64,000 bases of DNA from Brachycybe producta (Eukaryota; Arthropoda; Diplopoda; Playtdesmida; Andrognathidae). Of the stretch, positions 11,759-24,645 are shown one piece after another. The stretch lies in the NCBI GenBank assembly GCA_036925085.1, contig JAUPFP010000001.1, forward strand, positions 1,963,501-2,027,500, written 5' to 3'. A model generated the notes under the pieces. The model was not told the origin of the DNA, searched no databases, and saw nothing but the letters and a program-made list of their open reading frames with translations. The position numbers were made by a program, and so were the translations under genes. How positions within the stretch are numbered: position 1 is the stretch's first letter; the number at the start of each line of letters is the position of its first letter.

Positions 11759-13020
11759 TTGTGTGTGTCATCTTAAGTCTCTATGTATAATAATTTAGAT
11801 TACAGTGTATTTTTATTGCCCACTTTTATAATTTTTTGTTGTGTGTCTGTTGTTATTTTTCAAATGGTATATATTACCCTTGAGGGGGTCCCCTTGTTAA
11901 TTCTCATACTTTTTAGCCTCTCAAAAGTACTTCAAGAAAAACTGTATATATTGTCCAATAAATGCTTGACCATAATTTATAGTTTTAAGCCCTTAAGACA
12001 AAATAACCAAAAAAAACAACAACCAAAAAAAATCAACAGAAACATTCTTTATTTTAAGACAGAAAAAAAAATGATTTCGTTCAATTAAGAACAACAGACT
12101 TAAAGCAAAAACTTATTTTTATATTATTCGTTAAGTAAAAAACTCATTTTTATGTCATTTAATAATTTTTATGACGTCATATTGTTTGGGGAAGAGAGAG
12201 GGAGGAGGAGTTTACAACAAAAATAACTTATTGGGTGGCTAATTAATTTCTACTAAAAACAAAGCAGCAACCAAGTTGCTTTTAAAATTGATCAAGTATT
12301 AATAACGTCAAAAGTGAAAAAAAAGTCATTATATAGATGCACTAGTCAAAGTACAATAATCGCTCGTGTTTTCTATTGCATTTTAAAACTTGATAAATGC
12401 TTATAAAATATGCAAATGCATTATGGGAATGTGCAAAAAATAATCATTTATTTGGTGTTTGGTAGTTTAGGCAATTTGAAAAACGATCAATTCGGTTGTT
12501 ATTTAGTACGAAGTTTGATCAATTGTGTTTTAGGCAATAAGCTGATTTTTATGCTTGCAAATTTACAGCAAAAAAAAAACACCAATTTGGTAATAAAGCC
12601 ACAGAATTAATTATGTGTTAGACACTATGAAGAATGACCAAATTTGTAGTAAATACTATAAATCCTGAACAATTAGTAGTATTTTAGGTAATCGCTAACA
12701 TGTAAAATATACACAAAATTTAGTAGAAATCTGCAAAAAAAAAACTTTATTAAACACTAACAGTAAATGCTATAAATCAATTAATACCCAATTAACTAGT
12801 TTTTTTAATAATAAATCCAAACACAAATTTTATTGTAGTCAATGTGCAGAAAAAAATCAAATTTCATTAGAAGGCAACTCAAGTAATTATGTTTTAGGCA
12901 ATGTAGAGAATAAAAGCAAATTTTAATTGAATGGCTACTCAAGTAAATATGTTTTAGGCAATGTGGAGAATAAGCAACCTGTACTAAAATGATAAACCAA
13001 GCTACACAAACCCATTATAC
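11754..13020. other. AT-rich interval with family I pieces
   Basis: A consensus CRE (TGACGTCA) at 12172-12179 is noted. 12410-12970 carries several TTTTAGGCAAT and GTGCAGAA pieces of family I. No gene. Confidence 0.55.
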
Positions 13021-13320
13021 CTAGTACACACCTGATAATTTAAATGCATTTAAATAATAAACGTGTTCTACAGAGCCCTGTGAAGGACAAACAAACAATA
13101 TGTCGAATTCAATTTATTCAGTTAATAATCTTGAAAATATTGATTGAGTTAATACTTAAATATCTAAACTATTGACAAAATATTGATTTGGTATTTCAAT
13201 TTAAAATATTAATAATAAAGTCAATTTTTATTTGGTTCATATGTCCTTAGCTGGATTCCGTATAATTCACCTAAACACATTTAATTTGAATTCATTTAAC
13301 TCATGTGTGTACAAGGCATT
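13021..13320 (+). mobile_element. MITE family D, copy 1
   Basis: Left end CTAGTACACACCTGATAATT and right end AACTCATGTGTGTACAAGG are imperfect inverted repeats. The body (ACAGAGCCCTGTGAAGGACA, TATGTCGAATTCAATTTATT) matches the reverse complement of 15665-15972. No coding capacity. Confidence 0.8.
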
Positions 13321-14248
13321 AGACATGCAGTTTTAGCATTCTGCATATTGCCCGAAAATTTCAGATAACTGTGCAAAAAAATACTACCAAATTAGTAATT
13401 GTGCAGAATGACTGCAATTTCAGTTTGAAGCAGTAACATATGTAGGCAGTAAACAACCGATAAAATGATTTAATAGCTCTTGTGTTTAAAGTTATAATTT
13501 GTTTGTGTGTTTGTGTATTACTACTGAAGGTAAGATTATTTGTTACAAAGGTATATTAAGGTAGAAAGAAAATCTTCCAAGTAAAAAAATGAAGAAAAAC
13601 CAAGTGGTAGGTCCAAGAGTTATGGCAAAAGAAAAACGTTCTTACTAATTGTACCGCAGTTTAAAAGGTATAATTACCAAACCTCCCCAAAAAAAAAAGC
13701 CACACACATTCAATGCACTTGTATACAAAGTTTATATATGTCTTTCAAATTTAATGTGACTAATGCACAATAGTGATAATATGAGGTTATAACCTCACAA
13801 AAAAATATCTATTTGGACCTTCAACTGTTATGATTTTAAAATTATGGGACTCTTCTTCAAAATAATAGAAAAACTGTCCATAATTTTTCATAAAAATGTG
13901 AATCTTTTTTTTATTATTATTATTTATTTTGAATTGCATGCAAACGCCATTTTGTTTTTTGTTGTTGTTGTTTTGGTTGCTTAATCGACTTTACTATTAA
14001 AAAAAATGACTTCAAGCAAAACAACAAACAACAAAAGATTTCGACAAATTTCAGTCATTTAACAACAAAAACGTATGTTTTTAACACACAAAAGAAAAAT
14101 TCTTTATAATGTCTTCATTTTGTGTGCGGGCTGATGTATGGTTTTTTTGTGGTCTGATAGTTTTTGAAAGTCTGGACCTGTTTTTTTTATGTATCTGTTG
14201 GCACAGATAAAATGTCTCATGGGTTTCAAAATGAATTATTATATTAAA
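13321..14248. other. AT-rich interval, no gene seen
   Basis: Begins with a family I fragment (to 13440); otherwise simple AT-rich DNA. Confidence 0.6.
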
Positions 14249-14560
14249 TAGGGCTCGGATTTTCATGCAACATCAAGCAAATGTTTCTCAACCTGTGGCT
14301 TAAGTGCCAATTGTGAAGTAACAATTCCCCCCCCCCCCCCGTTTAGAGATCAACCAATAACTATGTTTTTTTTTTCTTCAATCAAAAACACTGGTTAGAG
14401 ACTAGAAACTTTGTAGTTGACAACTTGATAGTAACCAGACAGCTAGCCTCTAACCAACCTTTTTGATTAGAATAAAAGACATAATTGCAGTTGCTCTAAT
14501 GATGATGATTATTTCCCAATTGGCACTTGGGGTCACAGTTTGGTTCAGCAAGTGGTTGGT
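14249..14560. mobile_element. MITE family A, copy 1
   Basis: Left end TAGGGCTCGGATTTTCATGC, inner arms GGTTAGAGACTAG and CTAGCCTCTAACC, then CCAATTGGCACTTGGGG. The right terminal repeat is eroded. A poly-C tract at about 14326-14340 interrupts the left arm. Confidence 0.75.
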
Positions 14561-15550
<990 letters not shown>

Positions 15551-15664
15551 ATATGAAATTTTAATTAATTTATTCATTTAGAATTTTAGTTGGAGATTAA
15601 AAACAGTTTTTTTTTTAAATTTCAAGTCACAAATAATAAAACAATATTGAAACAACTGTTATAC

Positions 15665-15972
15665 CATGCACACACATGAGTTAAATGAATTTAAATTAAA
15701 GGGGTGTTTAAGTGAATTATTACGGAATCCAGTTAAGGACATGAACCAAATAAAAATTAACATTTATTATTAATATTTTAAAATTGAAATACGAAATCAA
15801 TATTTTGTCTAATAGTTTATATAAATTATATTTAAGTTAATTAACTCAATATTTTCAGATTATTAACTGAATAAATTGAATTCGACATATTGTTTGTTTG
15901 TCCTTCACAGGGCTCTGTAGAACACGTTTATTATTTAAATGCTTTTAAATTATCAGGTGTGTATACTAGGTA
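15665..15972 (-). mobile_element. MITE family D, copy 2 (inverted)
   Basis: Reverse-complement copy of 13021-13320, from CATGCACACACATGAGTTAA to ATCAGGTGTGTATACTAGG. Differences are scattered point changes and small indels. Confidence 0.8.
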
Positions 15973-17399
15973 TTACTTATCAATGACAATTTAAGAAGAA
16001 ATCAAGATAAGAAATTTTTTTTAACTTTTGGTAAATTCTAGTCTTGTTTTCTTTTTAAAATAAATTATTGTTCCTATTAGACAAAATTTACAAATATACT
16101 TTTTAAAAATTTTTTGAGTTTGTCGCAATTAAAAAGTATGGGAGCCTATAATGGACATCTTTTTTACTTTTAGTAAAATTCTAGTCTGTTGTAATCAATT
16201 AGATAGTAAACATAATATAATGAAAATAAATATTTGTTTTGCCAAATTTGAAATCAATAATGTTTGTTTTCAAATTAATAAGTTAAAATAAAGTATGGAA
16301 GCCTGTAAAGGCCATCTATTTTTACTTTTAGTAAATCCTACTCTTTTGTAAGCAATTAGATAGTAAATATACTAATAGTAAAAAATAACTTATTTGGCCA
16401 ATAATTAATATTTACAAAAATTTTTATCAAACTATTGATTGTTATTTTTTTAAAAAATGTTCTTTTAAGCCAAATGTGAAAATAATACATTTTCTCTTAA
16501 TCTGAAATTTTCTTTAAAATTTTATGCAGTTAAAATCCCCTTTAGCTGTATTTTTCTTTTAGTTGTAATTTTTTGTGTTTCATTGAGCTCTCTCTCTCTT
16601 TCTATGTATTTTTATAGGTAAAAATACCTGTCATTTAAATGTGAATTGTTCGTGACCTCACTTTAGTTTTGAAGATGAGGTGGTTTTTTTTTTGGTCGAA
16701 ATATTTTTTTACTTAGTCTTCTTCTGAGCCATGTCATTAGGTCTAATTGTTCTGTCATGCTCAAACTTCTTAAGTGCTGAAGGCTAAGGAGGAAATTTTT
16801 TTAGGGCTAATTTCTATATAGGCCTTATTATATATATTGACTCCTTTTTTTTCTTCTTCTACATTTGATTTTTTTTAACTTATAATAAAAAATATTGCTT
16901 TCAGGCAATTGAATCGAATTATACAATGTTACTTGTTTTCTTTTCTGTTTAGGCTTAACCACCAATAAACATATCGGAAGCCCTCTTTTTTTTCTGACCT
17001 AACAACTATATACAAAAAATAAAATAGTAGCGTGTGTTATAAAAAAAGAGAAGTTTTGTCCAGGGGCTGTATTTTTAAAAGCATCTTTTATATATAAGAA
17101 TAAAAAAGTTTTAAAATTGTAAATTGTTATTATGCATTGAGTGAAGAAGAAAGAAAAAAACTAGATTCTCTTTTTACTGATACCTTTTTTATTTCTAGAA
17201 TTTTTTCGTTTTATAACTATTGGCTTTTCCTTTTATATATAACAAAGGCAATGTTTTTAAACAAAAAACTCAGAAATCATTAAAGAATGGACCCTTAGGT
17301 AGTTATAGCATTTTGCTTTGATATTATTGTAGGGTGCTGCTGTTATGTTTATGGGCAAAAATCAACGATTTTGCTTATTTGAAAATTTAGAGATTTTTT
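15973..17399. other. AT-rich interval, no gene seen
   Basis: A local repeat of TTTTACTTTTAGTAAA with GTATGG(G/A)AGCCT recurs about every 150 bp near 16020, 16140 and 16320. Otherwise featureless. Confidence 0.55.
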
Positions 17400-17945
17400 T
17401 TTGGGGGGGGGGGGGGGGAAATTTACAAATTTTATTTTTGATATGAAAATTTTTAAAGATTTTTTTTGGGAAATTTACTAATTTTATTTTGGAAAATTTA
17501 GAAAATTTACAATTTTTTTAATTTAGAAAATTTACAATTTTTTTCAATTTAGAAAGTTTATTTTTGAAAATTTAGAGATTTTTTTGAAAAATTTATAAAA
17601 CATATTTTGGAAAATTTATAAAAAAATTTTTGGAAAATTTATAAAAAAAAGTTTTGAAAATTTATAAATTTTAATTTGGAATATTCATAAAATTATAAAT
17701 TTTATTTTTGAAAATTTAGAAATTTTATTTTGGAAAATTTAGAGATTTTTTTGAAAAATTTATAAAAAAAATTTTGGAAAATTTATACAAAAATTTTGAA
17801 AAATTTATAAAAAAAAATTTGGAAAATTTATAAAAAAAAGTTTTGAAAATTTATAAATTTTATTTTGGAATATTCATAAAATTATAAATTTTATTTTTGA
17901 AAATGTATAAAATTATAAATTTTATTTTTGAAAATAAAAACTTTT
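17400..17945. repeat. degenerate tandem repeat GAAAATTTATAAA
   Basis: Starts with an 18-base poly-G tract. Units TTTTGGAAAATTTATAAAAA recur; a block of about 165 bp (17560-17700) is repeated with few changes to 17900. Confidence 0.85.
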
Positions 17946-17989
17946 ATAAGAAAACTAAAACTGAAATGTACATTATTAAGAAAATCTCT

Positions 17990-18423
17990 GAGCTGCACTG
18001 TAAATGCATTGCACGGTTAATCCGGTTAATCCGGCGGGCTTTTATCATAATCAAGTATAGTGAACGAGAACATTAAAGTTTAAAAAAAACCCGGATATTT
18101 TCCGAATTATTTGTACTTTCATTAATCCGGAAAAGGTCCAGTAGCAGTTAATTTATCTGTGTTTTTGACTTTTAACTTACCGATAGTGAAGGAGAGAATT
18201 AAAAGTGTAAAAACCCGGATATTTTCCGGGTTATCAGTACGTTCCTTAATACTGAAAATATCCTGTCCCATTTAGTTTATCTGTGTTTTTGACTTTTAAC
18301 TTCCTGATGGTGAAGGAAAAAATTAAAGTTAAAAAACCCAGCCATTTTCCAGATTATCTGGACTTTTGTACAATCCTGACCAAGTCCGATCCCGTTGAGC
18401 TCGGATAATCGAAATTCTACTAT
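17990..18423. mobile_element. pogo/Tc1-like element remnant with 135-bp internal repeats
   Basis: The right edge, read on the minus strand, is TATAGTAGAATTTCGATTAT then CCGAGC, close to the CAGTAGAACCTCGATTATCCG-type ends of pogo-like elements. Three related blocks of about 135 bp follow inside, each with AACCCGGATATTTTCCG and TATCTGTGTTTTTGACTTTT. No transposase frame remains. Family placement is inference. Confidence 0.5.
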
Positions 18424-19384
18424 ATTTTTTCTATAAAGCATTTAGAAAATTAGCATAAAAAGAAGATAAAACTTCAAATCTTTTTTTTTTGCTGATCTTG
18501 TCTTATAAGAAGAATTTTTAGTCTTAATATTTAGATATAAATTAACAAGAAAATTATGATCATTGCTGAGTTGAAAGAATTTTTCTTGATGATAATTAGA
18601 AGAAGAAAAATATTTCAAAAAGAGTTGGAATTTCACTTCTAAAAAATATTTTCATTTTCTTTGTTCTCAACTAAAAGATGTAATTAGACAAATATAAAAA
18701 AATTTTTTATGAACATTGCAAAAATTTAAAAACAACAACCATGGATGAGATTTTAAGAGGCAAATATAATTTGAATTGAGCAAGTCGTTTATTATATTAT
18801 GATAAATTTATGATAAAATTGTGATAACAATCGTTCTGGAAAAAAAAAAAGAGACACAAAAACTTGAGAACAAGTTGGACAACTGTAACAAATAGAAGAA
18901 GAAGGAAAACATTGTAATTTTTTTTGTGTGTCTGTCTGTGTGTTAAATAAAATTAAAATAAACTGATTAGATAAATACTTGGTATCATTTTTGGTTTTAA
19001 CGTGTTTGTGTGTGGGAAAGAAATGCACTAGAAGACATCTAATTAAAATACGTTTCCGGATGAGCAATCATCAGGTATGCAAATTAGTAGAATTTTTTTT
19101 TTTTGGTTTTCGGGTTTGGTTTTAGACGTCTGCATTTTTTTAAAAAACCATTTCAAAAAAATTCTGATCAATCAGAGATAAATGTCGCATAGGTACATAT
19201 TATAATTTATAATCTACTCTCAAGTACATAATATACCTTTTGTTACCTGTCAAAGTAAAAGGACTACTGTCATTCTACATATTCACTATAGTCAATGTGA
19301 CAAATAAAATTGGTAACAATTCTCAACATTGACTAAAGTTTTAGTCATTGTGCAGAATGTCTGAAACAACAAGTCAATCTAAAT
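18424..19384. other. AT-rich interval, no gene seen
   Basis: Frames 18442-18636 and 18792-19067 on the minus strand have random composition. A family I fragment lies near 19270-19370. Confidence 0.55.
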
Positions 19385-20060
19385 AATGTTTTCAGATATA
19401 ATCTAAATTATCTAGATAATGTTTAGCATATATCTAGATATTGCCTAGAATATTTATATTGTTTATATTATTTAAAAAATCTAGAATATCTAGATATTGC
19501 CTAAAATATGTATCTATTTTGTTCATACTATTTATAAAGTCTATAATATCTAGATCTTATCTAGAATATCTAATCTAGATATTCTCTAGAATATCTAGAT
19601 CTTGTATCGAATATCTAGGTCTTGTATAGAATATCTAGGTCTTGTATAGAATATCCTGGATCTTTTGTATAGAATATCCTGGATCTTTTGTATAGAATAT
19701 CTTGGATCTTTTGTATAGAATATCTAGATCTTTTGTATAGAATATCTAGATCTTGTCTAGAATATCTTAAGAGCTTGTCTAGAATATCTTAAGAGCTTGT
19801 CTAGAATATCTTAAGAGCTTGTCTAGAATATCCAGATATTGTTTAGAATATCTAGATATTAGCTAGAATATTTATTTATTGTTTATATTTAGAAAGTATA
19901 ACATCCAGATATTGTTTAGCCTTTCTCGATATTGCCTAGAACATTTAGATAAGATACAAATACAGTATGTAGCTATTGTCTAGAGTATGTAGATATTTCT
20001 GATAATATCTAAATTATTAGATCATCTAGATTTTGCTGATAATATCTAGATATTATCTCG
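19385..20060. repeat. CTAGAATATCTAGAT tandem array
   Basis: Units of about 18-26 bp (TAGAATATCTAGATCTTGTC and variants) repeat some thirty times. Sub-blocks CTTTTGTATAGAATATC and TTAAGAGCTTGTCTAGAATA are locally amplified. A second array of the same word is at 21470-21735. Confidence 0.9.
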
Positions 20061-20524
20061 AAATATGCATTTTGCACATTGTATAACTATTTACTAACTT
20101 AGTAATTGTGCAGAATGACTGATATGTTTTCACTTTTGCAGTAATAATTACTATCTTATAAACATTTATTATCCTCCTTTCTTTATTTAAACCCAAATTT
20201 TTGTATCTTATCTTTAATGATGTTTAAAGTCATGAATTCATTAAGCTAATCGTAATATAAACTAATTTTATTTTTATCAATAATTTCATTCTCACACAAA
20301 GTGAATGTCCCAGTTTTTTTCTCTCTTAAATTTATTTTCCATTTTTTGTTAGAATTCTAATCTTAAAATCATCTTGTTAGTTTTTAGTCAAGGATTGCAA
20401 TTAGAACTAGATTAATGCGTTTCTTTTGGTCCAGTGTTTTTATTATGGTATTTCTATATACAACTACAGTTGTTATATAAATTGCAATTTGGGTTTGTCC
20501 CTTCATTATCAAGAATTGGAGAAA

Positions 20525-20973
20525 AAAAGGGCCCAAATTCAAGAAAAAGAAATATTCAGCACTTGAACATCAACATCGGATTTTTATGCAAAATATCAAG
20601 CAAATGTTTCTCAATTTGTGGCCCAAATGCAAATTGTGAAGTAATCATTAGCATTAAAGCAACTTATGCAAATTATGCACAAATTATGCTTTTTTTTCTA
20701 ATCAAAAAGGCTGGTTAGAGGCTAATGTTTTTTTTACTAACAGTTGTCAACTAGAGTTTTAGCCTCTAGCCAGTGTTCTTGATCTAAATTGAATTGTTAC
20801 TTCACAATTGGTCCTTGAGGCTTGAGCCACATATTAAGAAATATTTGCTTGATATTTGCATACAAATCAGACCCCTAACAATTACTCATAAACACGATTT
20901 TCTATGTCGGAACCCTCTTCAGAGAGTTCAAGTTGAAGTATGTTAAGTTTTTTAATTGAATTTAGGCCAAAAT
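20525..20973. mobile_element. MITE family B interrupted by MITE A
   Basis: Left arm GGGCCCAAATTCAAGAAAAA then CAGCACTTGAACATCAAC ends at about 20573. The right arm resumes after 20880 with GTCGGAACCCTCTTCAGAG, AGTTCAAGTTGAAGTATG and TTGAATTTAGGCC. The split places an A element inside B. Confidence 0.7.
20574..20878. mobile_element. MITE family A, copy 2
   Basis: ATCGGATTTTTATGCAAAAT on the left and TTTGCATACAAATCAGACCC on the right are family A ends. Inner arms GGTTAGAGGCTAATG and TTTTAGCCTCTAGCC are inverted. Confidence 0.78.
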
Positions 20974-21469
20974 ACACCTTTTGTAAATTGTAATCCACTT
21001 TTTATTAAATAAATCTGATTCTTAATTGCTACAAATGAGATTATTTCTAAAAATTGCGTGCGATTAATGTTAATAAAATGCTTTCTTTTGAATTTAAAAA
21101 AGAGGATTGAATATTATTTTCTGATAAAAATGCAAATAAATTAATAAAACACGAAAAAATATAATTAATTTTGCATATGAGATTTTTAATGGTTAACTAT
21201 TAAATTTGATTAACTATTTTTATATCTAAAATTGATATCATTTATTCGTTTTAATTAAAAACTGTTTTTTTTTTCAAGAATGTAAGAATTGTTTTTTTTT
21301 AATTATTAATTTTATTAAGTTTTCTAAAAATATTTTCTTTTAAATTTAAACATTTAAAAAAATTGAATAATTTTTTTTTAAAATTGGATTTTTAACAACT
21401 AAATAAATAATTAACTAGACATTTTCTTGACTATAATTTCAAAAGGGTGGTTTTCACTCAATACAATAG
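20974..21469. other. AT-rich interval, no feature seen
   Basis: No feature found on either strand. Confidence 0.6.
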
Positions 21470-21735
21470 AAACTTAGATATTTAGATTCAATTATCTAGA
21501 TATTTTTGTATAATATATTATTTACTACAATATCTAGATATAATCTGGATTATCTAGATACATGTATTATTCAGAATAATATACATAGTAACTAGAATAT
21601 CTAGCTATTGTCCAGAATATCTAGATATCGCCCAGAAAATCTAGATATAATCTAGAAACAGGTATCTAGATATTGCCCAAAATATCTAGATATTGCCCAG
21701 AACATCTAGATATTGTCCGGAATATCTAGACATAA
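21470..21735. repeat. second CTAGATATTG array
   Basis: ATCTAGATATTGCCCAGAA and close variants repeat about ten times; same word as 19385-20060. Confidence 0.88.
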
Positions 21736-22794
21736 TCTCAAAGTGTAAAAACAGTCACGAAAAATGCTTAAAATACTCAAAATTGATGATAAAATGACCT
21801 TTAAAGTGAAAAATGTCCAGAGATTCTTGCAAAAAAGTTTAAGAGACTTCAATTTACAAACTAAGCAAAGATTTTTCACACAAGTCATAAGCAATTGCTG
21901 ATTTTTGCATCAAAATATTTTTAATGCCTTTAGGTTGACTTTATCACATTTACTGTGTTTAGGTGTTATTATTGTTATTATGATTATTATAAGATGATGT
22001 GGCAATGAATTTTATTTATAACTCGAGGCACACAGGATATTGCAACAACAACAACAACAAAAAAACTAGAATAACACTCTCAGGTGTTATTATCTGTTAG
22101 TTTGGTTCCAATTGTGGTGGCCATTAACAATCTGTTTGAGAAAAAAAAAATTCACGATTCAAATATAGGAGGTCCTAAACTAATTCAAAAAAGTTATGAT
22201 TACTGGGTTTAAAAAATCTTCTAATATGATTTAGGACATGATTTTTATTATCTTAACATTCATTTTTGTATAATTCTTTTAATATGTCCTATCTATTAGG
22301 GATTCACCCATGAACAAAAATTATTCTCAATTATAAATTATATTTTTATCAACTCCTTTAGGCACTGGAAATATAACAAAAGCGCGTTTCAATTGTGTTT
22401 AAATCACTGAACTTAACATTCAACCGCAGTCTATATTTATCAAATAGTTTTTCTTCTTATGGCTATTTAGTATTTAGCAAAAAAAATAATCGACTATTTA
22501 TAAGATAATTGTACCTTTAAGCTTTGAAATATAGTTTCTAATGAGTTGAAACTGGCTATAAAGGTTTTTTACGCAAAAAATTGTGACAAAATAAAGCAAA
22601 ATTGCTAATTTTTTTTTATCACAATTTAGCAGGAAAAAAAATATTAAAAGGTAAGTAAAATCTAGAAAAAAGTTTACAAACTTTTATTGCAAAATTATTG
22701 AAAACAAGGGACTCAAAGAACCGTATAGACCTCCATTGCTTTAATATAAGCTTTCATATAACAAACAACCAATTATCTTTCATTGTTATTATAT
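21736..22794. other. AT-rich interval, no gene seen
   Basis: Frame 21706-21894 on the minus strand is not supported by composition or splice sites. Confidence 0.55.
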
Positions 22795-23135
22795 GTGTAT
22801 GCACAAGTACACGCGTGCACGCATGTGTACGGCGTACTCGCACGGCGTATACGGCGCGTACGGCGCATCTGAACTTGAAGACATCCCTGCATTCCAGACA
22901 TCTCTGGGAATTAAGAAATTCCAATAGTTTCATTCCCGCTCTTCTGGTTCACATGCAATGAATTTTCAAAGTTACAAATCTATAAGGAATCATAGGAACA
23001 CTTCAATGACGCCCACTCCGAACTGATGTAACTTTTGAAGCGGGCATTGCACGCTTTTCTGGGGAATGCATTGATTCCAACAGTTATATTCCCGCTCGTC
23101 TGGTTCACTTGCAATGAATTTTCGAATTTATATAA
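22795..23135. repeat. CpG-rich stretch with a 55-bp duplication
   Basis: 22800-22870 is a run of CGCGTGCACGC, GTACGGCG and ATACGGCGCG words, unlike anything else in the window. CCCGCTCTTCTGGTTCACAT then GCAATGAATTTTC at 22935-22970 recurs at about 23090-23122. No coding frame is convincing; possibly part of an unrecognised element. Confidence 0.6.
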
Positions 23136-24063
23136 ATATTCCAAGACATGAACATTTTTAAAAATGGCAAGAAATGAAAGTCTTCCAGATTGATTCTTTT
23201 GGTAAAATTTCTAAATATTTTTTGTGGAAATTTCTGAATAATTTGTGAAAATTTCTGTTTATTTTGTTTAAATTTCTGATTATTTTTGTTTAAAATTTCT
23301 GAATATTTTCACTAGAATTTTTTGATTATAGTGTTAAAATTTCTGATTATTTTGTTAAAATGTCGGACTATTTTATTAAATTTTTTTAATATTTTGTTTA
23401 AATTACTAAATACATTTCTAAACATTTTTTCCCGAATATTTTGTAATTTTTTTGTTTATAATTACGTGCAATAAAAATGTTCTTTTGAATTTTCCTAAAA
23501 ATGTATCTTTTTTTGTTAAAATTTCTAAAATTTCATGATTTTTTATAAAAAGGTGCAAAGTAATATTACAAAACTTTGTGAACATACTTGTGTTTATAAC
23601 AAGTTAGTAGGAAAACTCTAAAACACAACGCTAAAAAGTAACTAACCCCCCACCAAGTAACTTAAAACCAATCAAAGTAAATTTTGTTACATTTGATTGC
23701 ATGTAGTCATGCAATCGATGGCCCATATTTTATTCGTGTTTATTATGGGCGGACTTATTTTTTTACCTCAAATGAACAACTTTATGGATTTTAGTTGCTC
23801 TTAAACAAATCAACAAAAACAAATCTCAGACACTTTCCAAATATGCAAAAACAACAAAAAATTTTAAAATACGTCAAATATCATCTAGTTTAAACTTAAG
23901 AAAAACAAGCTTTCAAGCTAAAGCACATCTCTTGTTGATCTCAAGCTAGCATTTAAATTACAATTTGTCAAGCATTTGCTAAAATGCTGGACAATTTTTG
24001 CAATGCAAAAAATGCAAACAAATTCCAAGAAAAAAAGTGTTTAAAACATAAAAAATTCTAACT
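23136..24063. other. interval downstream of the 24-kb exon
   Basis: 23200-23420 has repeated TTTTGTTTAAATTTCTGA of about 28 bp. 23730-24063 would be the 3' UTR if 24064-24645 is a terminal exon. Confidence 0.5.
23729..23744 (-). promoter_or_regulatory. candidate poly(A) signals for the 24-kb exon
   Basis: Two minus-strand AATAAA hexamers (23729-23734 and 23739-23744) lie about 320 bp downstream of the TAG at 24064. They would fit a terminal exon with a short 3' UTR. The hexamer is common in AT-rich DNA. Confidence 0.35.
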
Positions 24064-24645
24064 CTACTTATAACGTTTGTTCATTTTGTAATGTGGTGGT
24101 GGTAAAGGTTGTAATTTCCGTGGCAATCCAAATGACATCTCATTTCCGGATGACACTGAGGATGACATTTCTCCAGAAAGAGCTTTTTGTCTGTCTTTCA
24201 GTTTATCCAGAACTTTTTTGCTGCTTGCTTTCAATACAAATTCATATGGAATTCTGGTGGCACTGCTACCAGTAGCCTCAGGAATGTTTTGATAATTTCC
24301 TTCCATATCTGATGTTGGTTTGCCAGATGTGGATTTCCCTTTGGAACTGCCACATTCTTGACCACTATGGACATTTGATCTATATTGATGGTTCTTTGGA
24401 CCACTTTCAGAACTCTCATGTTCTGACTTTTGAGGCAAGTCCACCGTCAGGGGCTGCGTCTGATCTTCTACATTAGAAATGATATTCTTGGAACGACATC
24501 CGTACCGAGCCGATTTCGGTCTTACGGCACGGTTGTTTGCGGTAGCCATTTTCAAATGTATTGGTTTCTTCACTTTAGAGATGGGTTTTGGCTGACAAAT
24601 TACATTTGGTGGCACTTTAAAGGAGTTGCATTTCGTTTCTGAGAT
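24064..24645 (-). CDS. C-terminal coding exon of an unrecognised Ser/Lys-rich protein
   Basis: Open for 193 codons from a good acceptor (TTTTTATTAATCTAG before 24645; an in-frame TAG overlaps the intron) to TAG at 24064. GC and codon use are clearly above the AT-rich flanks. The sequence is hydrophilic and probably disordered: basic near the start (RPKSARYGCRSKN, residues 42-54), Ser/Gly/Lys-rich in the middle, a short helix VLDKLKDRQKAL at about 145-156, and PLPPPHYKMNKRYK at the end. A Met at residue 33 in the context AAAATGG could be a start of a shorter form. The family is not recognised; RPKSA-type motifs occur in some ciliary proteins, which is only a hint. Upstream exons were not identified. 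The last codons (TAT AA|GTAGAG) also contain a usable donor, so the exon may instead continue to 1398-1164. Confidence 0.72.
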   Translation of the reverse strand: MSETKCNSFKVPPNVICQPKPISKVKKPIHLKMATANNRAVRPKSARYGCRSKNIISNVEDQTQPLTVDLPQKSEHESSESGPKNHQYRSNVHSGQECGSSKGKSTSGKPTSDMEGNYQNIPEATGSSATRIPYEFVLKASSKKVLDKLKDRQKALSGEMSSSVSSGNEMSFGLPRKLQPLPPPHYKMNKRYK

